From assembly GCA_958295665.1 (NCBI GenBank), contig OY282558.1, forward strand, positions 330,061,106-330,125,105: a stretch of DNA of 64,000 bases, read 5' to 3'. The stretch's first letter is position 1, and each line of letters starts with the position of its first letter. Both the position numbers and the translations under genes were made by a program. Origin of the DNA: Tipula vernalis (Eukaryota > Arthropoda > Insecta > Diptera > Tipulidae). The notes under the pieces were generated by a model, which made no database searches, was not told the DNA's origin, and saw only the letters and a program-made list of their open reading frames with translations. This document shows, piece by piece, positions 1-14,565 of the stretch.

Positions 1-559
1 AAAATCATTTAGATCATTCAGATAAAGTGTTTGTGAGTAAGGCAGAAAATTCCCTCACCAATCCAAAACGATACGAACCAAGTGACCTTCAACATATTGA
101 CACTACCAGCGGGTCTCGTGACGGTATCGTCAAATTATACTGAGTACACTCGCAACGAACACTGAAAATTCACATTTTCTATAGTTAAAATCCTGTCTAG
201 TCAAAAATGTTTCGTAAAACAAATCTTGATTTTTTTCTTAGTCGATCTCGATATTAAGTGAGATCCCTGGCCACAATTATTACCGAAATATTGGTTTGTG
301 CTGTATTCTATCCCACTCATGTAGTCACCAGTATGAATATCCTCTAGAAAGGGTCCCAGGCTCGACAAAACTCCCGGAAGTCGAATCAGTGCAGATCTTT
401 ATGGACTTGGATAAATTCATTAGCTAACCAAACTATGCTTTATTGATGAAAGTGGTAAATCGAGCTAACTAAGTTGTTAACATTAAACTTATCGTTAACA
501 CTTCTACTTTATCAAGCCACAACCACAGAGAGAATTGCTGTCAGAGTTCGACAACACAG
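1..559. other. No gene seen; probably eroded TE sequence
   Basis: No credible reading frame, RNA gene or repeat is visible. Base composition is less AT-rich than the 11-12.5 kb desert. It lies directly downstream (minus strand) of the copia-like RT relic, so it may hold the unrecognisable rest of that element; this is inference only. Confidence 0.3.
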
Positions 560-900
560 CTAAGGGGTTGCGAATTCAACGTCAGTTGTGTGGTAGTTGT
601 AATTTCATGTTCTCCATCCAGCTACAGATAGTAAAACTCATAGTGGTACGCCGCGAGAGAAACAATTTCATCATAACTGTGCAATAGTCGTACTATATGA
701 AACGTCGTACTTCATTTTTCAACTGCAGTATCAGTTTCTATTTTAAAAACCCAATTGTAGCCTACTGCTACTCTATCTTTCGGTACTATTACTAAGTTCC
801 ACATGTTATTCTGGTTTAATGACTGAATACTGAATACCCTCTTCGTCATCGCACGAGGCCATTGTTCTTTGATAATGCTATTGAGTGTCTTTTAATGGTA
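560..900 (-). pseudogene. Ty1/copia-type reverse transcriptase relic
   Basis: On the minus strand a frame at about 715-870 reads LNQNNMWNLVIVPKD, then shortly NWVFKIETD. This is the start of the RVT_2 reverse transcriptase of Ty1/copia LTR retrotransposons, where a 'xxNxTWELVxxPxxxxxxxxKWVFKxK' pattern is typical. A tryptophan and methionine in EQWPRAM just upstream also fit. After about 715 the frame is lost, although a stretch at about 610-680 (YDEIVSLAAY) resembles the following RVT_2 segment. There are many stops and no LTRs were found nearby. The element would copy itself through an RNA intermediate; here it is dead. Identification rests on one motif block, so confidence is moderate. Confidence 0.5.
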
Positions 901-1599
901 TACTTTTACAGGTAGAATAGCTTTGTTTGACGTATCATAACCGTGGGTGTTACATATTCAAAATTATCAGAATTATGTGCTACACACTAAACCGAAGCAA
1001 GATTCCCGGAATACGCCGGATCCACCGTAAACCATTTTATATACAACAAAACCGAAGGGGAAAGGAATGTTAATAGTAGAGACTCGACCCGGTTTCAACC
1101 ACCTATGCAGTCGATAGCTAGTAAATTGGTTTATAAGTGGGTTAGTTAACACAATACATCATAATTTATAACATCATTCTCACCCTGTTCAGCCGCAAGT
1201 TCTGAAAAGTTCTCAGAGACTTAATTAATTAATTAATTATTGTGTGAGGTGAGATTTTTTCATTCCATTATCATCTTAGCTTTATTTCTGCTTGTTCCCA
1301 TGCGGTCACCCAAATTTGTATTAACCATAAGAAATGTTGTTTGACGTTGTTGTGGTAGTTGTTGCGCCTCTTCTTTCTTGTCTATTTCCCCTTCCGCCTC
1401 CCCTGCTGTAATAGTTTTGTGAATGCTTCTGTTGTGTAATTGAATTATATAAGTAGGCTAACACAACATATTGAAATCCTGCCAAAAATGACCAATGGCT
1501 CCTAAGTCCGAAAAAAATGTCCGTCCTTGTATTTGGATGTCTACCCAAGGTATCTCGAGGTAACGACTTGTCCGATTTGGAATTTTTTCGTCAATGTGT
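901..1599. other. No gene; short TTAA microsatellite and a shared GTCCGTCC motif
   Basis: Nothing codes here convincingly. There is a short (TTAA)n run near 1221-1240. At 1465-1560 a segment reading 'CTAAGTCCGAAAAAAATG' followed by GTCCGTCC and TATCTCGAGG resembles a better copy at 5000-5175, so it is probably an interspersed repeat. A Gly/Arg-rich, Thr-run minus frame at 1321-1548 has no recognisable homology and was not called. Confidence 0.4.
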
Positions 1600-2640
1600 T
1601 TCTTTGGACAAGGCGGAGAACTCCGCTGAAATGACATCAGCTGTTTAGATCCCGTCAAGTCTAACTTTGGCGAGACCTGCCGAGTTATTACGCATGAGGT
1701 GCTATTTGACCATCTGTCATTCGTCAACTTACTAGCTTCCTCCTGAAACAGCGGTCTATATAACGCAAGAGGCATTTCAATATCCTCTCTACTTTTTGAA
1801 ATGTGTTGAACTGACCTGTTATCTTGTTAAGAGATGAGAGACAGTTCTGGACTACTTTCGACGAACACCTCAACCAGTCCACGACTTCCTTTATGGCAGT
1901 TACTTCAGCTTGAAAAATGGTACAGTAGTCGGGGAGATAGAAGGAGAGGTTTAACATAAGTTCCTCGCAAAACACCCCAGCCCCGACTTGTCCATCTCGT
2001 TTTGAACCATCAGTGAAGAAGTTTATAAGTCCTGGTTCCAAAACTGCATACATCATCCATCCTCTCTGGATGGGATCCCAGTCCGGGATTTTGTATCAAA
2101 AGATAGTGACGGGACAGTATAGTCGCTGGTCTTGGGAATCTCTTTGTTACACAATACAGATGAGTGTCTTGTATTGTTGCAGGTCCACATTAAGGTGGAT
2201 TTCACGGCTGAACAAGCTGCCAACTGTTTTCCCAAGATGCTAAAAACGCAGTCTCCAGTGCCTGAGTGTACGTTCTCCTCAGTGCACTACTGATCCACAG
2301 AGAGATTGTTCTCTGAAGTTTCTTCAACAGCTTTTGATTGACAGTTTTGTCGAGAGCAGGCCACCGCAGACTGTTACGCCATACAAAAGTGTGGATGTGA
2401 TTACTGCAGTATAAAGCCAATATACAATTCGGGGCTCCAGTCTCCATCCTTTCCCAATGGCATTTTGGCAAGAGTATAGCACTACACACTACCGTAGCTT
2501 TCTTTACCCTTTCCAGAATATTAGGTTTCCAATTTAATTTGCTATCCACAACGAGACCTAGAAACTTCGCTTCATCTGTAAAAGTCAAGGTGAACCCATT
2601 TAAAGTGAGAGGATCGGTATGAGGGAACTGCTCTATTTAA
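1600..2640 (-). pseudogene. Non-LTR retrotransposon ORF2 fragment with RNase H domain
   Basis: Three consecutive minus-strand pieces are in the right order for the C-terminal half of a LINE ORF2. At 2588-2202 there is the segment after the RT domain (FLGLVVDSKLNWKPNI, then WRNSLRWPALDK), at 2056-1724 an RNase H domain starting NFFTDGSKRDGQVGAGV with the first catalytic Asp in FTDGSK and an acidic EVTAIKEVVDW helix, and at about 1700-1600 the usual tail (WSNSTSCVITRQ). RNase H after RT is found in I, R1, LOA and some Jockey-group LINEs; I cannot choose between them. RT palm and endonuclease are missing, frames are shifted and stops are present, so it is a dead 5'-truncated copy. A sister copy lies at 59390-59815. 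Confidence 0.75.
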
Positions 2641-3379
2641 CGTGGTATAAATTACCCGTTTTACTGCTCGCCATATTACTTTGGTCTAAAAAGACCGAAG
2701 TATTGAAATCCTGTCAAATTTGTTTTTATTTTTTGATTTAAAAGAAATTGTATTTATTTATTTTATGTAATTACAATCTAGTCTCCTGGACTAATGAGAA
2801 ATTTGTTTCTGACTTAATCTAGTAACTTAAATTAATCTATGGCTATATGGTTGGTGATGCGAGGTGGAACACGCAGTAGCGTGGTGTACAATTTGAAGCG
2901 CTTCACTGATTGTTGCTCCAACTTATTCCTCGTGTTTATGACCATATAATTTCTTTAAATCTGACCCCAATTGATTTTTGAGGCGTTCCGGGATAGATAT
3001 CGTTTAGCGTATATTAACACGTGATATGTGCGAAACCGACGATGGATGCGTATAGATTCGCTTTTGATTCACAGCGATCGACCAAATATACACCAAAATT
3101 AAATGAAGCGCATGTGCCACGATTTGTGTGGACGAAAACAGAGTTTGATACAATGTTTTTCGATTTGCCGTTTTTACTAAACCCACAACATAAGAATTAT
3201 TTTAGTTTTACAAGGTTTATTTATTTTAAAACAACAAATTCGTTTACAAGTTAGTTATTACAAAAAAAATGATTATTTTTTTGTGTTAACAAGGAAAAAG
3301 TATTTTTTGGTAATGATTATTTTTTTTATCAACAAAGATAACATCGAATACGTGTTACCCGATGAGTAGTTTGTAGTGG
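2641..3379. other. Intergenic TE debris
   Basis: Apart from the repeat at 2744-2850, nothing is recognisable. A short palindrome (TGGTCT, then AGACCG) lies near 2680-2700. Two overlapping small frames at 3004-3254 on opposite strands shadow each other and show no family signature. Confidence 0.3.
2744..2850 (-). repeat. LINE 3'-tail repeat, copy 1
   Basis: TTTATTTATTTTATGTAATT followed by an 'AATCTAGTCTCCTGGACTAA' block is repeated with few changes at 59043-59150. Read on the minus strand it ends in a (TAAA)n-type tail, as expected for a non-LTR retrotransposon 3' end. In the second copy it directly follows a Jockey-type C-terminus, so it is probably that family's 3' UTR. Confidence 0.65.
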
Positions 3380-4990
3380 ATTTTAGATCAGCACAATGCT
3401 GTTTAAACAGACAATCACCAGCTCAAAAGGTTTAGTCCTTGTAAGTCTGCGTACTAAATTCGTGATGCTTAGGAGCTGAGTTGCCTCAATATTCACATGT
3501 TGGCGGAGCCTTTCTTCATGTCTCCGTGATTTTTCCTGAATTGCGTTTAAGATGAGGTTCATTTTAAGATCCCTCTAAAGGTCATTGTTCCTGACATACC
3601 AAGGGCATCAACGATGTTCCTTAATACCATATTCTGAAATCTTTGGATGATATTTACGTTGCTCTGTTTGGTACAACCCCAAAGCTGAATACCATAAGTC
3701 CAAATCGGTTTCAATATTTGCTTATAAAGCAGGAGCTTGTTGTATGTTGATAAAGAAGAGTTCTTTCCCATCAGCCAATACATTTTTCTATATTTAAGTC
3801 TTAATTCTTCACTTTTCTTCTTGACGTGTGCTTTCCACCGTAGTTTAGCATCCAGGGTCATGCCGGGATACTTAGCTGTGTTCGCATGCGGTATTATTTC
3901 CTGATTTATGGTAACCGGAATATGTTCGAATCGTCTGTTTGTAAAGTTGATGTGAACTGATTTAGTTTTATTCTCCATCTTTTTGTCCATTTATTTATTT
4001 GAGTTAAAGCTGATTGTAATTTCTGTCTTGATTCTCCGTTGTTTTTTCCAACAGTTAGGATCGCCGTGTCATCTGCAAAAGTCGCCACTGTGTTGTTTTG
4101 TAACGTAGGAAGATCATAAGTGTATAGTAGCTATAAAACCGACTCTAATACACTGCCCTGTGGAACTCCTGCATTGGTTTATATCAATTCAGAAATTGTA
4201 TCACCTAACTTAATCTTGAAGAACCTATCTTTCAAGTATGATTCTAGTATCTTAGCAAATTGCATTGGTAGAAGATTCCTTAACTTGTGGTTAAGTCCTT
4301 CATGCCACACTCTATCAAACGCTTGTGCAACGTCTAGAAATACTGTTGAACATACTTTTTTCTCCTCTAATGCTTTCTCAATTATACTGGTTATTCTGTG
4401 TACTTGATCAATTGTTGAGTGTTTGTTGCGAAAACCGAACTGATGATTTGGGATCAAGTTTTTACTCTCGATTATCGGATTTAATCTTTTTACCAGAATC
4501 TTCTCAAAGAGTTTGGACATGGCTCGCAATAGCGAAATTGGCCTATAAGACGATGTTATGTATGGTGGTTTTCCTGGTTTTGCGATCATAATTACTTCTG
4601 CAATTTTCCATAAGCTTGGTACACATTTGATTCTAAATACTGCATTTATAAGATTGGTGAGCTTCACCATCGCTTTCCTTCGCAGTTCTTTTAAGATTTC
4701 TGCAGTAATAAGATCGTATCCAGGAGTTTTTTTCGTATTCATATTTGCTTTTATCTCATGCATGACTTCTTTTGGTGTTGTGGGTAGGATTTCTTTACTT
4801 TATTGCACAGCTTATTCAGTTATTATCTCGGCTTCCAACGTTTGGTCTTCATGTGGCTGGAATATTTTTTTGATTTGTTCAGCAAATTCGTGAGTTTTGT
4901 CTTCATTATTTCTAGCCCATTTCTCACTTGCTATTCTTATTGGAGGATTCTGCATTATTGGTCTTTTAATTCTTTTTAATTCTTTTCATG
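3380..4990 (-). pseudogene. Jockey-clade LINE, RT domain and C-terminus, 5' truncated
   Basis: Minus-strand frames follow one another as in Jockey ORF2. At 4763-4179 is the RT fingers/palm: MNTKKTPGYDLI, PGKPPYITSSYRPISLL, HQFGFRNKHSTI and VFLDVAQAFDRVWHEGL, which carries the first catalytic Asp. At about 4088 comes ATFADDTAIL, the FADD active site, and at 3990-3559 the thumb and C-terminal region (IWTYGIQLWG). The end LKMNLILNAIQEK continues past 3559 to about 3400 in another frame. The endonuclease half is absent: homology stops near 4990, a typical 5' truncation. At least two frameshifts make it inactive. Jockey assignment rests on the FLDVAQAFDRVWH and IWTYGIQLWG motifs, which are characteristic. 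Confidence 0.85.
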
Positions 4991-4999
4991 TCAAAAATG

Positions 5000-5175
5000 A
5001 GCAAAAATTTTGTTGGTCCAAAACAACTTTTCTCGACGTTTTGAGACCCCCTGAGTCCGAAAAAACAACAAAACAAAAATGTCCGTCCGTCTGTCTGGAC
5101 GTCTGGATGTCTGTTCCCTTGATATCTCGAGAATGGCTTGTCCGTCAAGAGGGTTGGGTCCTGTCATATTAATTG
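5000..5175. repeat. Interspersed repeat with GTCCGTCC block
   Basis: 'CCCTGAGTCCGAAAAAACAA', then GTCCGTCCGTCTGTCTGG and ATATCTCGAGAATGGC, resembles the shorter block at 1465-1560. It begins at the 5' truncation point of the Jockey copy. Its nature is unknown; it could be the tail or leader of another TE. Confidence 0.4.
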
Positions 5176-5199
5176 ACCCAAAGTCGCCTGGTTTTATAA

Positions 5200-5490
5200 A
5201 TATTTATCAATTTTTTATGTATGTTGGTTTGAATATTGAATTGACCACTGAATTTGGGGTTGAATTGAAGGTTAAGTTAAGGGTGAATTTGCAGATTGAG
5301 TTGAAGTTGAGTTGGGCTTGTATTAGGATATAATGAGCAGTTGACCAGTTTTTTTATATATGCTGGCTGAGGATTGTGTTGAGCGTTGAGTTTGCGGTGA
5401 TGTTGAGGGTTGAGTTGGGTTGCATTTGCGAAATGAATTGAGGCTGAGTTGGAGTTGAGTTTGGGGTGGATTAGGTTTTAGTGAGCAGTT
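5200..5490. repeat. Degenerate TTGAG-rich minisatellite, left part
   Basis: The plus strand is a cryptic repeat of GTTGAG/GGTTGAGTT-like words (for example GTTGAAGTTGAGTTGGGC). It has no clean period. The same language resumes at about 10190 on the far side of the (TA)n tract, so both are parts of one array split by later expansion and insertion. Confidence 0.6.
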
Positions 5491-5526
5491 GAGAAATATA
5501 TATATATATAAAAGTGAGCGTTTATA

Positions 5527-6840
<1,314 letters not shown>

Positions 6841-6927
6841 CAGTTTTGTAAATCACATTTAACGTTTGTGTTATTTCTTATCTTCATGTTTATCGTAATT
6901 GCAAAATAAACGATAAAATCCTTTAGA

Positions 6928-8425
6928 ATGGACCGTTTAACTGTGCCAGAGAAAATTGAAATGGTGGTTCTGGTTTATGGAGAAGCTGGCAGAAATCTTG
7001 AAAATGCTGTTGCTATTTACGCTCAACGTTTTCCGGATAGGATTCGTTCACGTGCTTCATTTGGCCGTACTATCAAACAATTTATTACTGATGGAAATGT
7101 TCAACCGAAAAAGAGGACCCCGTAGAGCAACAGTCACTGGAGAAAATAATGAAATTGCTGTATTGGCTGCAGTGACTCATAATCCTCATGTTAGTACACG
7201 AGAAATAGTTCGCGATTCCGGATTGTCCCTCACCAGTGTTTGGAGAATGTTAAAACGGCACAAGTATCATCCATATCATGTGTCTTTACACCAAGATCTT
7301 CATGGCGCTGATTTCCAAAATCTTATTTATTTATTTTATTTATTTATTTACCAACATAAATTTGGCATTACAGGGACCCCATGCTTACACAATCTGTTTT
7401 GAGCAGGTGCTCATTCATAATAGATCGTGTAAGATGAGGTGGCTTAACAACATATTAACAAATTAAAAATAAAACAGAAACTGCCACTTCATAGTTTAGG
7501 ACCGCCAACACCAAAAATTCACCCGGCAAAATTAAATGTTTTTCTCAAGCATCATGGTTTTTTGCAATTAATGTAAGGCCTCACTTGTACTATTTGTACT
7601 TAATACCATTAAAGTCACTTGGCTGGTTTCCGTGGTTGAATCTTTTAGAATTTTTGAATTTACATAGATATAAAATATTATTTTATTCTACAAAAAAAAA
7701 AAAAAAAAAAAAAAACGATCGACTGATTGACTTGAAACTCAAAGCTATGAAATCGGGTAACTTTTTGTCAATGGGCACGTGAACAAATACAACAAAACCC
7801 CAATTTTTTTCGTTGGGTAATGTTCTCTGACGAATCGTCTTTTACAAACCATGTAACGGTTAATCGACACAACATGCATTATTGGAGTGTTGAAAATCCA
7901 CACTGGCTTCGCCAAGTTGAACATCAGCGCCCTTGCACTGTCAACGTGTGGTGTGGAATAATTGGCAACCAACTCATCGGCCCCCACATTATTGAAGGCA
8001 ACTTGAATGGTCAAATGTACCGAAACTTTTTGGAAAATGAACTGCCAATATTACTTGAAAATTTGAACTTAGAAGTGAGACGGAACATGTGGTTTCAACA
8101 TGATGGTTATCCTGCACACTATTCGTTGGTAGCACGTGAGGTACTTGATCGTGATTTCAATGGTCGCTGGATCGGTAGAGCTGGTCCGATAAATTGGCCC
8201 GCCAGATCACCAGATCTTACTTCGCCAGATTTCTTTTTGTGGGGCTATCTCAAAGACAAAGTTTACAAACAAGAACCAACAACACGTGAGAACATGATTG
8301 AGCGAATCAGAAATGCGTGTGCTGAAATTCAACCAAACACACTTCTCAGTTGTGTACAATCATTGGAAATGCGTATTAATAAGTGCATTGAAGTCGCAGG
8401 CCATCATTTTGAACACTTATTTTAA
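6928..8425 (+). pseudogene. DD41D mariner-like transposase, interrupted
   Basis: The ATG at 6928 starts MDRLTVPEKIEMVVLVYGEA, a helix-turn-helix N-terminus. A frameshift near 7110 moves the frame to RRATVTGENNEIAVL and a second helix-turn-helix (STREIVRDSGLSLTSVWRML). After GADFQN a 427-bp insert (7323-7749) intervenes; homology resumes in the matching codon phase with TFCQWAREQ. Catalytic motifs follow: MFSDESSF (first Asp), WFQHDGYPAHYS (second Asp) and SPDLTSPDFFLWG (third Asp). I count 41 residues between the second and third Asp, giving DD41D. The last 200 residues are intact. The enzyme would cut and paste its own element at TA sites. The frameshift and insert make this copy unable to produce a full protein. 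Confidence 0.92.
7323..7749 (-). mobile_element. Small retro-insertion inside the DD41D transposase
   Basis: The host codons break at CAAAATC (7316-7322) and resume after GAAATC (7749-7754), so AAATC is a 5-bp target duplication. On the minus strand the insert ends in a run of AATA/TAAA units (7323-7350), as in LINE or SINE tails. An A-run at 7692-7714 (plus strand) lies near the other end. No tRNA-type A or B boxes and no protein domain are recognisable; a 5'-truncated LINE 3' end or an unclassified SINE are the likely options. Confidence 0.6.
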
Positions 8426-8459
8426 GCTAAAATTATTTTATTCACCTGCCATTTACATT

Positions 8460-8863
8460 AATAAATTGTTTTGATGACGAATTTCGAGTATTTCCAATGA
8501 AAACGTGATGTTTTTTATTTCAAACGTATTGCAGAATCGAATGCGTGTGTTCTAAGAAGAAGAAATTGAAAAAATTGAATTTCGTCGATTACAACGCCAT
8601 CTATCATGAACCGAACAAAATATTTCATTCAAATCATACGTACTTTTAGTCGTAGAATCCGTATCTGCAATAAAAAATATGGCTTCCTATCTTAGTTTAA
8701 AAGTTACCCCCCGCCTCACCTACAAAGCGGGGGGTGGGGGACTATTTTTTTGCACTAATGTATTTCCCCCGCGGTATGATTAAATTTTTATTATGGACAT
8801 TTTTTCCGTAGAGTGACTATTTTTCGAGATATTTGATCGTCTCAGTTTAAAAGAAACACCCGG
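8460..8863 (-). repeat. Right terminal inverted repeat of the DD41D element
   Basis: Partner of 6438-6840. It begins 35 bases after the transposase stop codon, so the coding part almost fills the space between the repeats. Confidence 0.95.
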
Positions 8864-11115
<2,252 letters not shown>

Positions 11116-12477
11116 TTAATTTTCAGGACCAAAGTTCACCTCATGAGGTTTCAGCCCTTTATATTTTACTTACCACTTTAATATTTATTAATTGCTTTAA
11201 AAGCACGTTTATTGGGATTAGATTCTTGGGTTGAACAGGTCGTAATCATACAAACGTGCCCTAATTTCTAAAAATAAGTTCAAGTTATAAACGTTTGAAA
11301 TGTTCCTCGAAAACAAAGGTCGTCTAATTCCAGAATTCCAGAACGTTATAAAATTTTTTCGCATAATTAAATAAAACAAATATTTTATTTATATTTTTAA
11401 ATAATAAGTTCGGTTTCATTTATTTAATTTTTTGAATTTTTCTCTACCAAAATTTTTCTAAAATTATGTTTGTGATGTTTTAAATTTAAACAAAATTTAA
11501 ATTGTGTAAATATAATTTAAAATAATTACAGAAATGAATAGTAAGTACAAAGTGTAATTATTGTTTTTGATTATGAAGTAAAAATAAAGGAAAATATTTA
11601 ATTAAATGGTTGTACATAATTATATGTCCTGAAAAGAAAGGAATGTAATTTATAAAAAATAAATTTAATTGATAACATCAATTAGATGTAAGGCACAATT
11701 TTATTAATTTACGAGTATAATATACGTTTACATTAATTCTATTAAATTTTTTAAAAACAAAACATGGCATATATAAATAATACTCTGGATTTGTCAAATC
11801 AGGTGATTTGACAACAATTCGCGATGAAGTTACTTAGTTTGGCATTATTGTAGGTACATTGGCTATAAACATGTGAATAAACTCGACCGATTTTATTGTT
11901 TATGCTATGAAATAGTTTAAAAGGTTAAATATCGTATAACAATAATTAATATTATTTTATCATGTCAGATGAAAGGTTTATTATGGTAACATAAATAAAA
12001 CTACACTAACATTTGTTAATAAAACTAACAAAAAAAAATTATTTATGTAGGTACTACAAATATAAGCAAAGCAAAAATTTAATTTAGTACATTATTCTAA
12101 ATTAAAATTGCCTGAAAATGTTAATTACGGTTGTAGAAACTAGAAATTTTAGAAAGCAAACGCGGATCGAGTTTTAAACCAAGTATGTATTTATGTACCT
12201 CCTACATGTCTGCACAAGTCTACAAAATTCAATAAAATTTTCTGGTCAAAATTTCGGCGGTTTGTCCTTCAATTGGTTAAACAGCTAAAAATTTGTTGTT
12301 GTTCTTAATTTGTTTAATTAAAAAATGTATATGCATTTTTCGCGCCTTAAACGTTATCTTTGTTTAATTGAAATTATTTAAGTATTTGTGCAGCAAAATA
12401 TTTAATTTAGCATAATCAGATGTATTGGCCAGAGTCCAGGTCCTAAGTGGTTTAGAGACACAATGACCAAGTTCAAG
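11116..12477. other. AT-rich intergenic stretch
   Basis: Very AT-rich, with no frame, repeat or RNA gene that I can support. It lies downstream of the Dok gene. The small minus frame at 12364-12555 may be only 3' UTR sequence. Confidence 0.5.
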
Positions 12478-12487
12478 TTTATTTATT
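12478..12487 (-). promoter_or_regulatory. Candidate poly(A) signals for Dok
   Basis: TTTATTTATT on the plus strand gives two overlapping AATAAA hexamers on the minus strand, about 250 bases after the Dok stop codon. In such AT-rich DNA the hexamer is common by chance, so this is only a plausible site. Confidence 0.3.
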
Positions 12488-12736
12488 CGTACGACGATTA
12501 AAATCAACAAATTTCGAAAATATGTTAGACACCGCAAAAGCTCAGACACCCGCAAAAATTGACTGGAAAATGTTTATCAATATTTTATAGTTCATGTTGT
12601 ACATTATAATATTTCTGTCTCCATTTCTACTAATAAAATAATAACAATCAGATCATATGAGCTTCTTTGGTCATTTTACAATAAAAAATAAAAATTAAAA
12701 CAAACAAAAATATTTCTTTCAAAATTGCCTTAAACC

Positions 12737-13372
12737 TTATACACGTTTCGGTTTACTAACAATTGCATAGTCTAGTCCATTACATTGTCGATGATCCAGT
12801 AAACCATCTTCGTGTAAAATTTTTGTTTTGGTAATTATTTGTCCGGCAGGTAAAGATGATTTGCGTAACACACCATATCCTAAGTAGCTGTCGTCCGCTA
12901 ATCGACATGGTTGTGTATCTGGGCCGCCAATTAATTCATAATCATTATGCGTTACTGGTTGAGATGTTTGTTTACGATATGCAGGCGGTACTACCGTTAT
13001 AATAGTTTTGTAACTTGAACTAATTTTCGTTGAGGTGCCAAAAAATTCTAAATGATCGTAGTTTTCATCACGATCCTCATTATCATCGATAGTTATTTTG
13101 GCCGGATTTGGTGGAGGGGGTGGCGGTGGATGATGTGTTGGCGGTGGTGGTGGTGAATTTCTTATTTTTGTCGGTTCTGGAGATTTATCATTGGGTGGTG
13201 TTGGTAATCTACTAAGTTCTTTATGTGATTTTGATCGTTGCCACACAAATTCGACTAGCTCATCTTCGGGTGTTGTCAGACGTTCAGTATGTTTTACTTC
13301 ATCGATCCCTAAAGTTTTCCAGGCTTCGGTTATATTTTCAATCGATTCATAATCTCGATAGTTCGGTTTTTG

Positions 13373-13404
<32 letters not shown>

Positions 13405-14545
13405 AATTATTATTATTATTGTTATTTATATTATTCTGCATACGCTTGGAGATTTCAGATGGTATAACTAAGGTCAAATTATTATTATTCGATTTTAAAT
13501 TAACAGTGTTGTCCGCAATAACTTTTAACACGGATCCTGATGATGAAGACGTAGGCGATGGTGTGACGGGTTCATAATTTTGAAATTTTCGATATTTTTC
13601 ACTAGCTTTTGGCTCTATTTTACTATTTTCGATCAAAATTTTGCGTGGCGGTTTATTCGGTATTGAACACTTTGATGATGGCGGTCCCCCGTTTGGAGTC
13701 GTAACCAAATTTAGGGAGTCTGTTGACGATATAAATCCCGTATGCAAAGAATTAGTACTCTGATTTAATGGTGAACCGATTGCGCTAACATCAAACTCTT
13801 GGTTATTATTTGGCGATGGGGGTAATGGGCTACGTGATCCAGCTTCCATGGATAGAGCAGCGTTTAACTGATTTTCTCCACAATCCAAACTATTCATGCT
13901 ATCACCTTTAATCAATTTTTTCATAGTTTTCATTTTCGTAGACATGCATCGAAATATCTGTTGTGGATTTGGATGATCCAAACGAAATATTCCTTCACCC
14001 GTGTCACATTTGCGACCTGCCTCAAACGTAAATTTTCCATCGCGATAGCCGTACTTTCGAATATATCGATATGGCCATTTTGCTATTACGGTCGTGTCGT
14101 TTTTTGGTTTCTTTAATAAGATTTCAGATGATGTCAGTTCTACATTATAAACCCCTATTTCTAAATTACATCGGACTGTGGTTTCGGTTGGAATTAATTT
14201 GACGGTAAATACACCATCATTGTACGATGAACAATATAAATCATTATCCTCCTCGATTGCCGATGTCCGGGATATTGTGTTATTTTTTTCTTTAAACGCC
14301 ACCGATTTGAGCACCGTGACCCAATTTGTTAGATCCTCTTCGTTTTGTGTATTTAGGGTTAGTGTACCAGTCTTTGTAACAATATTAATTAAATTTTCGT
14401 TTGGATCTTGAGTTATTTTAACACAATTTTCAAGCGTGATAATTTTTGAATTCTTTGTCTCATCTTTTGAATCACATATTTCAAGTCTTTCGATGCCATG
14501 GCGACTAGATCGGAACAATAAACAATATTTGAGATTTGTCGATTT
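12737..14545 (-). CDS. Dok: Docking protein Dok, 3'-terminal coding exon
   Basis: This open exon of about 602 codons encodes an adaptor of the Dok family, which is recruited to membranes and receptor or Src-type tyrosine kinases and passes signals through phosphotyrosines. In order it shows the second half of a PH domain (YCLLFRSSRHGIERLE to NWVTVLKSVAF, with the conserved Trp of the last helix), then an IRS-type PTB domain at about residues 90-205 (CSSYNDGVFTVKL, WPYRYIRKYGYRDGKFTFEA, GRKCDTGEGIF), whose basic residues bind phosphotyrosine. The long tail has an Asn run, a proline-rich stretch and Tyr motifs (NYEPV, DYESI, YDHLEF, NDYELIGG, LDYAIV) suited to SH2 binding. There is no in-frame ATG at the front; a splice acceptor (TTCTTATCATTCCAG) precedes codon one. 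The stop is TAA at 12737-12739. The 5' exon(s) were not found. Homology is strong and the frame intact, so it is probably functional. Confidence 0.93.
13375..13432. repeat. ATT trinucleotide repeat coding for poly-Asn in Dok
   Basis: A run of ATT units (AAT codons on the minus strand) broken by ACA and GTT gives an Asn-rich linker interrupted by Cys. It is in frame, consistent with replication slippage in a disordered region, and probably polymorphic in length. Confidence 0.85.
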
Positions 14546-14565
14546 CTGGAATGATAAGAAATAAA
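14546..14565 (-). other. Dok: Splice acceptor of the Dok terminal exon
   Basis: Reading the minus strand, a pyrimidine-rich run ending TTCCAG lies directly before AAATCGACAAATCTC, which continues the PH-domain frame. The PH domain lacks its first strands here, so at least one upstream exon must exist. Confidence 0.75.

Noticed and set aside
3004..3254. Two small frames on opposite strands
   Set aside because: They overlap each other, lack any family signature and lie in TE debris.
13225..13467. Plus-strand frame with Tyr run opposite Dok
   Set aside because: It is the antisense shadow of the Asn repeat in the Dok exon.
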